DNA of 21,676 nt, taken from Bordetella parapertussis. GTDB lineage: Bacteria; Pseudomonadota; Gammaproteobacteria; Burkholderiales; Burkholderiaceae_C. The translations under genes were made by a program, and so were the position numbers. The notes under the pieces were generated by a model. The model ran no database searches, was not told the origin of the DNA, and saw only the letters and a list, made by a program, of their open reading frames with translations. The stretch is taken from positions 1-21,676 of the forward strand of contig CAMCTC010000078.1 in assembly GCA_945878355.1 (NCBI GenBank), written 5' to 3'. This document shows positions 7,830 through 19,914 of the stretch, piece by piece. Numbering within the stretch: position 1 is the stretch's first letter; each line of letters begins with the position of its first letter.

Positions 7830-8609
7830 TCATGGGGTCGAGAACATCAGCGCGGTGAGGATGAAGTCCATCCCCAGCACCGCCAGCGAAGAGATCACGA
7901 CGGTGCGGGTGGTGGCATAGGCGACGCCCTCGGGCGTCGCCTCGGTCTCGTAGCCTTGGTAAAGCGCCACAGCGGTGCACACGACACCGAACACCGCGCT
8001 CTTGACGACGCCGTTGCCCAGGTCGCGCCAGACGTCGACGCCGTTTTGCTGGATCGACCAGAAATTGCCGGCATCGATGCCTATCAGTCCCACCGCCACC
8101 ACCCAGGCGCCGAGGATGCCGACCGCCGAGAACAGCCCGGTGAGCAAGGGCAAGGACACGATACCGCCCAGAAAGCGCGGCGCCAACACCCTGGCACGGG
8201 GGTCGATCGCCATCAACTCCATCGCTGCGATCTGCTCGCCGGCCTTCATCAGGCCGATCTCGGCGGTCAGCGAGGTGCCGGCGCGACCGGCAAACAGCAG
8301 CGCGGTGACCACCGGCCCGAGTTCGCGCACCAGCGACAGGTTGACCACCAAGCCCAGCGACTCGGCCGCGCCGTACTTGACCAGCGCGTAATACATCTGC
8401 AGCGCCAGAACGAAACCCACCGCCAGGCCCGAGGCCAGGATGATCAGCAAAGAGCGGTTGCCGATCGCGTGGATCTGCGTGACGACCAGGCCGAAGCGGC
8501 GCAGCGACTGCGGCAGCACGCGCAGCAGGTCGACGAAAAACAGCGCCGCGTGGCCCCAGCCCCGCAGCATTGCCAGCGTGCTGGCGCCCAGCGTTGCGAG
8601 CCAGTTCAT
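7830..8609 (-). CDS. mlaE: Mla ABC transporter permease
   Basis: A 259-residue MlaE/YrbE-family permease with about five or six hydrophobic segments and an N-terminal interfacial helix. Diagnostic stretches are L-A-S-G-L-A-V-G-F-V-L-A-L-Q (about 58-71), R-E-L-G-P-V-V-T-A-L-L-F-A-G-R-A-G (about 94-110), A-E-I-G-L-M-K-A-G-E-Q-I-A-A-M-E-L-M (the coupling-helix region contacting MlaF), and G-Y-E-T-E-A-T-P-E-G-V near the C-terminus. It forms the membrane dimer of MlaFEDB. Its ATG overlaps the mlaF stop as ATGA (8606-8609). Length matches the family (about 260). Confidence 0.95.
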   Translation of the reverse strand: MNWLATLGASTLAMLRGWGHAALFFVDLLRVLPQSLRRFGLVVTQIHAIGNRSLLIILASGLAVGFVLALQMYYALVKYGAAESLGLVVNLSLVRELGPVVTALLFAGRAGTSLTAEIGLMKAGEQIAAMELMAIDPRARVLAPRFLGGIVSLPLLTGLFSAVGILGAWVVAVGLIGIDAGNFWSIQQNGVDVWRDLGNGVVKSAVFGVVCTAVALYQGYETEATPEGVAYATTRTVVISSLAVLGMDFILTALMFSTP

Positions 8610-9421
8610 GGCGTCCCCGCCAGACCGAAATCCTCGGCCATCGACGGTGCCGGGTAGTGAAACTTGACCGGTCCGTCGGGCTCACCGCGCACGAACTGAC
8701 GCACCTCGGGGTCGGTGCTGGCCATCAACTCGGCCGGGCTGCCCTGGGCCACGATGCGGCCCTGCGTGGCCATCAGGATCACATGGTCGCTGATCGCCAT
8801 GCACTCGGGCACATCGTGAGAGACCACCAGCGAGGTCGCCCCAGTGATGTCGTTGAGGGTGCGTATCAGCTTGGCGGCGACGCCCATCGAAATCAGGTCG
8901 AGACCGGCGAATGGCTCGTCGTACATGATCAATTCAGGGTCGAGCGCGATCGCGCGGGCCAGCGCGATACGCCGTGCCATGCCGCCCGACACCTCGCTGA
9001 TCTTCAGCCCTGCCGCGCCGCGCAAGCCGACCGCATTGAGCTTCATCAGCACGATGTCGTGGATCAAGGGCTCGGGCAGGTCAGTCATCTCGCGCAGCGG
9101 AAAGGCCACGTTGTCGAACACGGTCAAGTCAGTGAACAGCGCGCCGAACTGGAACAGCATGCCCAGCCGCCGCCGCAGTCGGTAGAGCTGGTCCCGGTTG
9201 CGGGTATCGACGACTTCGCCGTCGAACACCACCCGACCTGCCGTGGCCGCGTGCACCCCACCGATCAATCGAAGCAAGGTCGTCTTGCCGCAACCCGACC
9301 CGCCCAGAAGCGACGTGACCTTGCCCCGTGCAAAGCGCAGGCTGACGTCTTGCAGGATGGTGCGACTGCTGTCGTAGCCAAACCTGACATGGTCGATCTC
9401 GATCAGCGTATCGGTGTTCAA
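8606..9421 (-). CDS. mlaF: Mla ABC transporter ATP-binding protein
   Basis: A 271-residue ABC ATPase that powers phospholipid transport by MlaFEDB at the inner membrane. It has Walker A G40-G-S-G-C-G-K-T-T48, Q-loop Gln91 in the MlaF-typical F-Q-F-G-A-L-F-T-D-L, ABC signature S145-G-G-M-A149, Walker B L-I-M-Y-D-E-P with catalytic Glu169, and switch His202. All catalytic residues are present. The only usable in-frame start is a TTG at 9421, and it has no Shine-Dalgarno. An ATG at 9455 lies in the +1 frame, so a start anomaly or a small indel near 9422 is possible. It is the first gene of the mlaFEDACB operon. Confidence 0.94.
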   Translation of the reverse strand: MNTDTLIEIDHVRFGYDSSRTILQDVSLRFARGKVTSLLGGSGCGKTTLLRLIGGVHAATAGRVVFDGEVVDTRNRDQLYRLRRRLGMLFQFGALFTDLTVFDNVAFPLREMTDLPEPLIHDIVLMKLNAVGLRGAAGLKISEVSGGMARRIALARAIALDPELIMYDEPFAGLDLISMGVAAKLIRTLNDITGATSLVVSHDVPECMAISDHVILMATQGRIVAQGSPAELMASTDPEVRQFVRGEPDGPVKFHYPAPSMAEDFGLAGTP

Positions 9422-9485
9422 GAGGAGGTGAGGCAGACTGACGCTGCGGGCTCATGGAAGAAGCCCGGCACCGACAGGCCCGGTT

Positions 9486-9505
9486 GACAATGGATACAAA
9501 TTGTC
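9486..9505. promoter_or_regulatory. inverted repeat overlapping the predicted mla promoter (possible operator)
   Basis: GACAAT (9486-9491) and ATTGTC (9500-9505) are exact inverse complements 8 bases apart. The element covers the predicted -10 and start point, where a dimeric repressor would block transcription. The regulator is unknown. Confidence 0.4.
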
Positions 9506-9520
9506 GCACGCAGCTTCCAA
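9491..9520 (-). promoter_or_regulatory. candidate promoter of the mla operon
   Basis: On the minus strand TTGGAA (9515-9520) and TATCCA (9491-9496) are separated by 18 bases, matching the -35 and -10 consensus in four of six bases each. Transcription would begin near 9484, about 63 bases before the TTG of mlaF. This is the only AT-richer patch in the 192-base gap between gltD and mlaF. Confidence 0.35.
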
Positions 9521-9613
9521 GGCCAAGGGAAAGCCCTGATACGGCTAGGTAAACCTGTGTTGCTGGCCGGCAAAGCAGGCAAGCCGCAGCCCGCCGTGCC
9601 GATGCCCAGCGGC

Positions 9614-11089
<1,476 letters not shown>

Positions 11090-11122
11090 GATGGTCTGTC
11101 CTGTTGATGGCGTGCTGCAAGT

Positions 11123-15859
<4,737 letters not shown>

Positions 15860-15923
15860 CGCGCAGTCCTTCACATTTCAGGGGAGTGGGAATTTACTGC
15901 AGCGCAGCAATCCGTTCAAGCTA

Positions 15924-15952
15924 ATTTAAACAGGGTCAGACTTAATTTTCAA
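15924..15952 (-). promoter_or_regulatory. gltB: candidate gltB promoter
   Basis: On the minus strand TTGAAA (15947-15952, five of six to -35) and TTAAAT (15924-15929, four of six to -10) are exactly 17 bases apart. Transcription would start near 15917, leaving a leader of about 58 bases before the ATG. The spacer and -35 box are made of the GTCTGACCC/AATTTTC motif that belongs to the REP-like element at 15931-15993. Confidence 0.45.
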
Positions 15953-15993
15953 TGCAACAAGCCTGGCTGGCCTTGAAAAATGGGGACATACCA
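15931..15993. repeat. REP-like motif pair next to the RAYT transposase
   Basis: GGGTCAGACTTAATTTTC (15933-15950) and, facing it, GAAAAATGGGGACATACC (15975-15992). From memory, both resemble motifs common around REP-associated Y1 transposase genes in proteobacteria. Together they form an imperfect inverted repeat: TTTTC (15946-15950) pairs with GAAAA (15975-15979), and inside it AAGCC (15959-15963) pairs with GGCCTT (15969-15974) with one bulge around the loop TGGCT. They lie just downstream of the RAYT gene and upstream of gltB. No matching motif is seen on the other side of the transposase gene, where dgt abuts. Confidence 0.5.
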
Positions 15994-16046
15994 GATCCTG
16001 TCGCTACGCAGCACCCAGCAAGTCCTGCTCCTGGCTGCGCGGCCGC

Positions 16047-16757
16047 TCAGCCCTCGCCTGACAGGTATTTCGGTTTGGCACTGGGCCGGCCCCTGGGTCG
16101 AGGCCGAACCGGGCGCGCAGTCTGTTGGGTCAAGTCGGCCAGAAACAACGCATCCCCCAGCGCCCAATCCTTGCGTCCCGCCTCGGCCAGTGTCGCCGCG
16201 CGGGTTGAAGCCAGGCCTTCGTCCAGCAGTCGGCGGTACGCGGCTTCGCGTTCGAAAGGCGTGTTGCCCAGCAGCCACCAGGCGCTGCATTCGGTGATCA
16301 AGCCATCGGCCACCAAGCCCAGGTGGTGGCGAGCGCTGGACCAGGCATGGTCTGGCGCCGCAGCAACCTGGCCGGTGCGAACCGGGTGATGGTCAATGAA
16401 CAGCATCGCGTCCAGCAACAGGGCGCCGGGCTGCACCACCGTGGCGCGAAAACGCCCTGCCCACAGCGTGCCCTGGCGGCGATGGCGGCGGTTGAACCCA
16501 GCGCCATAGCGCCGGCCCAGCCCCTGCATCAGCCGGCCCAGGCCGTCGCCAGTGCTGGGTGTGAGCAGCAGGTGAACATGGTCGTCGAGCAACACATAGC
16601 CATGCACCAACACCCGCTGCTGCAGCGCCGACTCGCGCAGTGCCGCCAGGAACTGGCGCCTGTCCTGGTCGTCGCTGAACACCGCCTGGCCGTTGTGACC
16701 GTACAGAGACGCCAAATGGGCCTGGCCCGCCAGTGCCAGCCGAGGCAGCCGTGCCAT
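16047..16757 (-). CDS. REP-associated tyrosine (RAYT, Y1/IS200-like) transposase, probably without its catalytic Tyr
   Basis: A 236-residue protein of the Y1_Tnp/RAYT family. It opens MARLPRLALAG, then has the HUH metal motif D-D-H60-V-H62-L-L-L-T-P, the R-R-Y-x-x-x-F-N-R-R-H-R-R-Q-G-T-L-W-A-G-R-F segment, and the late helix L-F-I-D-H-H-P-V-R-T-G. Homologues usually read (R)-Y-I-x-L-N-P-V-R-A-G there, the Y being the strand-cutting residue (Y115 in the E. coli RAYT). Here the codon 16398-16400 gives Phe120. The C-terminal part (W-x-L-G-N-T-P-F-x-R-E-A-A-Y-R) is family-typical, and the tail is basic and Arg/Pro-rich. It starts 3 bases after the dgt stop with no disruption of its frame. It may be domesticated or simply dead; the reading frame is intact. 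Confidence 0.88.
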   Translation of the reverse strand: MARLPRLALAGQAHLASLYGHNGQAVFSDDQDRRQFLAALRESALQQRVLVHGYVLLDDHVHLLLTPSTGDGLGRLMQGLGRRYGAGFNRRHRRQGTLWAGRFRATVVQPGALLLDAMLFIDHHPVRTGQVAAAPDHAWSSARHHLGLVADGLITECSAWWLLGNTPFEREAAYRRLLDEGLASTRAATLAEAGRKDWALGDALFLADLTQQTARPVRPRPRGRPSAKPKYLSGEG

Positions 16758-16760
16758 GGC

Positions 16761-17963
16761 TCAGGCAGCAGGCGGCGGCATGACAACCGCGGCATCGGCC
16801 AGCGCGGCGCCTGTGGACGTCAAGCCTGCAAAGGCGTCGCGGCCCGTCAAGCGCCGATGCTCGCGCGCAGCGAAGCGGTCGGTCATGCCAGCCACATAGT
16901 CGGCCACTGCGCGGTGGCGATCAGACATCGCCGCGTGGTCGGCCGGCATCTCGGCCGGCGCGGCGACATAGGCCGCAAACAGCTCGCGCACCACCTGGCG
17001 CGCGACATCGGTGGTGCGCATCACTTGGGGGTGGCGGTAGAGCGCGGCGAACAGCAGGCGTTTGAGCGCGGTGCTGTCGGCCTGCACGGGTTCGGAGAAT
17101 CGCAGCAGCCGCGACATCTGACGCGCCGCATCCGCATCGGCGGGCCGCGCCACAGCCAGCGCCGCCGCAGTGCTGTCGATCACGTCGTGGACCTGTGCTG
17201 ACAGCATGCGCCGGATGGTCTCAAACAACAGCCGCCGGCCGGGTTGATCAGCCAGCTTGGGATGCTCGGCCAGGGCTTGGTCGTGGTGCTGGCGAACCGC
17301 CCGCAGCTCGAGCAGTTGCTCAAAGCGCAACAGGCCAGACCGCACGCCGTCATCGATATCGTGGGCGTTGTAGGCGATGCTGTCGGCCAAGTCGGTGAGC
17401 TGGGCCTCCAGGCTGGGCTGGGTGCCTTCGAGAAAGCGTCGCGCCACGCCGCCGGGTTCGGCCGCGTCCAGCGCGATCGCATCACGACGGCTGCAGTGCT
17501 TGAGGATGCCCTCGCGGGTCTCGAAGCTCAGGTTCAAACCGTCGAAGTCGGGGTAGCGCGCCTCCAACTGGTCGACCACCCGCAGGCTCTGCAGGTTGTG
17601 CTCGAAACCGCCGTGCCCGGCCATGCAGTCGTGCAACGCATCTTGACCGGCATGGCCGAACGGCGTGTGGCCCAGGTCGTGAGCCAGCGCGATCGCCTCG
17701 ACCAGGTCTTCGTCCAGCGCCAGCCCGCGGGCGATCGAGCGGCCGAGCTGCGCCACCTCCAGCGAATGGGTCAACCGGGTGCGGAACAGGTCGCCCTCGT
17801 GGTTGATGAAGACCTGGGTCTTGTAGACCAGGCGCCTGAACGCGGTGCTGTGGACGATGCGGTCACGGTCGCGCTGGAAAGCGTTGCGCAGTCGAACCGC
17901 AGGTTCAGCATGACGGCGCCCACGGCTGGCTGCGGCATCGCTGGCGTAGGGGGCGAGCGTCAT
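16761..17963 (-). CDS. dgt: deoxyguanosinetriphosphate triphosphohydrolase-like protein (HD superfamily)
   Basis: A 400-residue dNTPase that splits dNTPs to nucleoside and triphosphate. The N-terminal R-x-x-F-Q-R-D-R-D-R-I-V-H-S-x-A-F-R-R-L segment is a family hallmark. Metal ligands of the HD domain are R-L-T-H66-S, A-H95-D96-L-G-H-T-P-F-G-H and the aspartate in L-A-D194-S-I-A-Y-N-A-H-D. I use the ATG at 17963 (MTLAPY); a TTG three codons upstream at 17972 would be the longest form. The size (about 380-400) fits the shorter dgt type, not the 505-residue E. coli Dgt. It lies 27 bases after aroB and 3 bases before the RAYT gene, apparently one transcription unit. Confidence 0.93.
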   Translation of the reverse strand: MTLAPYASDAAASRGRRHAEPAVRLRNAFQRDRDRIVHSTAFRRLVYKTQVFINHEGDLFRTRLTHSLEVAQLGRSIARGLALDEDLVEAIALAHDLGHTPFGHAGQDALHDCMAGHGGFEHNLQSLRVVDQLEARYPDFDGLNLSFETREGILKHCSRRDAIALDAAEPGGVARRFLEGTQPSLEAQLTDLADSIAYNAHDIDDGVRSGLLRFEQLLELRAVRQHHDQALAEHPKLADQPGRRLLFETIRRMLSAQVHDVIDSTAAALAVARPADADAARQMSRLLRFSEPVQADSTALKRLLFAALYRHPQVMRTTDVARQVVRELFAAYVAAPAEMPADHAAMSDRHRAVADYVAGMTDRFAAREHRRLTGRDAFAGLTSTGAALADAAVVMPPPAA

Positions 17964-17990
17964 GGTGGGCAAGAACCCGTGCTGAGCCGG

Positions 17991-19094
17991 TCAGGCGGCA
18001 ACGCTGTGCGCCGCGATCACCGACGCCACCAGCGCGTCGGGCGCCGGTCGCATCAGTGCTCGGCCCAGGCCGTCGATCAGCACGAAGCGGATCTCGCCGG
18101 CCTCGCTCTTCTTGTCGCCGCGCATCAAGCTCATCCAGCGCGCCATCGGCAGCGCCGGCGCGAGCACCGGCAAGCCCGCGCGCTGGCACAGCCGCTGCAG
18201 TCGCGGTACCAGCGCGGCGTCGGCCAGCCCCAAGCGGGCCGACAGATCGGCTGCCATCACCATGCCGCAGCCCACCGCCTCACCGTGCAACCAGCTGCCG
18301 TAGCCCAGCCCAGCCTCGATCGCGTGGCCAAAGGTGTGGCCGAAGTTCAGGATCGCCCGAAGCCCAGCTTCGCGCTCGTCCTGCCCGACCACGGCTGCCT
18401 TGATCTCACAGGATCTGCGCACCGCATGCGCCAGCGCGGCCTTGTCGCCGCCGCGCAGCGCATCGACATGGGCCTCGATCCAGTCCAGGAACACGGGGTC
18501 GGCGATCGGCCCGTACTTGATGATCTCGGCCAGGCCGGCCGACAGTTCGCGCGCCGGCAAGGTGTCGAGCAGGTCGAGGTCGCAGATCACCCGCAGCGGT
18601 TGGTAGAAAGCGCCGATCATGTTCTTGCCCAGCGGATGGTTGATCGCCGTCTTGCCACCGACCGACGAGTCCACCTGCGCCAGCAAAGTGGTCGCGACCT
18701 GCACAAACGGCACACCCCGCATATAGCAGGCGGCAGCAAATCCGGCCATGTCGCCAACCACACCACCACCCAGCGCGTAGATCACTGTCTTGCGGTCGCA
18801 GCCTTCGGCCAGCAGCTTGTCGTAGATGAGTTCAAGCGTCGCAGCGTTCTTGTGCTCCTCGCCATCTGGCAGCACCACCTGCAGCAAGCGGCGGTGGCGA
18901 CCTGCGAGCTGCGCGGCCAATCGATCGGCATAAAGCGGGCCGACCGCCGTGTTGGTGACGATCAGCGCTTCGTTGGATGCCGGCAGGCCGGCCCAGGACT
19001 CAGCCTGACCCAACAGGCCGCAGCCGATGTGGATGTCATAGCTGCGATCACCCAGCGCAATGGGAACCTTGGTCGTGGCGATGGCGGCGTTCAT
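17991..19094 (-). CDS. aroB: 3-dehydroquinate synthase
   Basis: A 367-residue NAD-dependent enzyme closing DAHP to 3-dehydroquinate, the second shikimate step. Visible are the NAD-binding [13 protein letters not shown] (about 109-121), the phosphate/substrate loop [22 protein letters not shown] (about 142-163), the zinc-binding E-I-I-K-Y-G segment, and the zinc-ligand region [10 protein letters not shown] with H-G-E-A-V further on. All are intact. Length equals the family norm. It lies 43 bases downstream of aroK on the same strand. The shikimate kinase and dehydroquinate synthase pairing is the classic aroKB operon. Confidence 0.97.
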   Translation of the reverse strand: MNAAIATTKVPIALGDRSYDIHIGCGLLGQAESWAGLPASNEALIVTNTAVGPLYADRLAAQLAGRHRRLLQVVLPDGEEHKNAATLELIYDKLLAEGCDRKTVIYALGGGVVGDMAGFAAACYMRGVPFVQVATTLLAQVDSSVGGKTAINHPLGKNMIGAFYQPLRVICDLDLLDTLPARELSAGLAEIIKYGPIADPVFLDWIEAHVDALRGGDKAALAHAVRRSCEIKAAVVGQDEREAGLRAILNFGHTFGHAIEAGLGYGSWLHGEAVGCGMVMAADLSARLGLADAALVPRLQRLCQRAGLPVLAPALPMARWMSLMRGDKKSEAGEIRFVLIDGLGRALMRPAPDALVASVIAAHSVAA

Positions 19095-19137
19095 GTCGGT
19101 CCAGTGTATTCCGCGCGATGAACGGTCAAGGCGCGGC

Positions 19138-19722
19138 TCAACCCGAGGGCGGCAGCACGCGTCCCACCGTCGCAGGCACCCGGGCGGGGTCGATCACGCC
19201 GGCCAATTCCAGTTGCATCAGAATCATGTTGACGAGGGTGGGCACCGAGGGTCGACCGGTCTCGATCACGAAATCGGCAGCGTCGCGGTACAGCGCGTCG
19301 CGCTCCTGGTACAGGTCACGCAGACGCTTGAGCGGATCCTTGACCTGCAACAGCGGGCGTTGGGTGTCGTGGCGCAGGCGGCGGAACAACTCCTCGGGCG
19401 CCGATCTCAGGTAGACCACCTCGCAGTGGCGCTTGAGCGCCTGCCGGTTGGCATCGCGCAGCACCGCCCCACCACCGGTGGCGAGCACCGCACCGGTCTG
19501 CTGGACCAGTGTTGCGAGAGTCTGCTGCTCGAGATCGCGAAAAGCCGGCTCGCCGTGCTGCTCGAAAAATACCCGGATCGAGCCGCCGATCTCGCGCTCG
19601 ATCTCATGGTCGCTGTCGACAAAGCGCCAACCGAGTTGGCGCGCCAGTTGCCGGCCGACAGTGGACTTGCCGCAGCCGGGCATGCCAACCAGCGCGATAG
19701 AGGCCGCGCTCATGCCGGACAT
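19138..19722 (-). CDS. aroK: shikimate kinase
   Basis: A 194-residue P-loop kinase phosphorylating shikimate at the 3-hydroxyl. Walker A is G13-M-P-G-C-G-K-S20. The shikimate-binding D36-S-D38 follows, then the F-F-E-x-x-G-E-x-x-F-R segment, the G-G-G-A-V-L loop and the lid arginine in R-P-L-L-Q. I took the ATG at 19722 because the upstream extension to a TTG at 19758 (beginning MVGDAIIPAEP) adds residues outside the fold; an ATG at 19713 is also possible. None has a clear ribosome-binding site. It is the first gene of aroK-aroB-dgt-RAYT. In many relatives pilQ precedes aroK; here an Ig-like protein gene does. Confidence 0.96.
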   Translation of the reverse strand: MSGMSAASIALVGMPGCGKSTVGRQLARQLGWRFVDSDHEIEREIGGSIRVFFEQHGEPAFRDLEQQTLATLVQQTGAVLATGGGAVLRDANRQALKRHCEVVYLRSAPEELFRRLRHDTQRPLLQVKDPLKRLRDLYQERDALYRDAADFVIETGRPSVPTLVNMILMQLELAGVIDPARVPATVGRVLPPSG

Positions 19723-19914
19723 CGCGGGCTCAGCAGGGATGATGGCATCACCGACCAATCGTTACCACCGGACGCCGGCCCGGCATCAGAAAAGCGGGCG
19801 CGTCGATCAATGTGGCGGTGGCATTCATGGCGCCAGAGTGTATCGGCGGGCGCGTGCAGACCGAGGGCGAGGAGTCCGTTCGGGCGCAAGCTGCCGTCAG
19901 GTCAAACGTCCGCA
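19723..19914. other. intergenic region upstream of aroK
   Basis: About 190 bases between the Ig-like gene and aroK. It holds a 26-codon open frame (19748-19828, minus) beginning MNATATLIDAP and ending at a TGA a few codons before aroK. It has no ribosome-binding site and is not supported as a gene. No clear terminator hairpin or promoter was found, although an aroK promoter would be expected here. Confidence 0.4.

Noticed and set aside
7762..8685. 307-codon minus-strand frame overlapping mlaE
   Set aside because: It is an alternative frame of mlaE with Arg/Gly/Ala-rich sequence; mlaE in its own frame has all family motifs.
9560..9613. GC-rich dyads after gltD as an intrinsic terminator
   Set aside because: Only a 5-bp stem (GCCGC/GCGGC) with a long imperfect loop and no T-tract on the minus strand.
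15860..15874. GTG at 15874 as the gltB start
   Set aside because: The Shine-Dalgarno AAGGA lies inside this extension, properly spaced for the ATG at 15859.
17244..19121. 625-codon plus-strand open frame across dgt and aroB
   Set aside because: It runs antisense through two well-supported genes and their gap, with Gln/His/Arg-rich composition typical of a shadow frame.
19748..19828. 26-codon open frame upstream of aroK as a possible leader peptide
   Set aside because: There is no ribosome-binding site, no run of aromatic codons expected for an attenuator peptide, and no terminator/antiterminator hairpin pair. Short frames of this size are common by chance in high-GC DNA.
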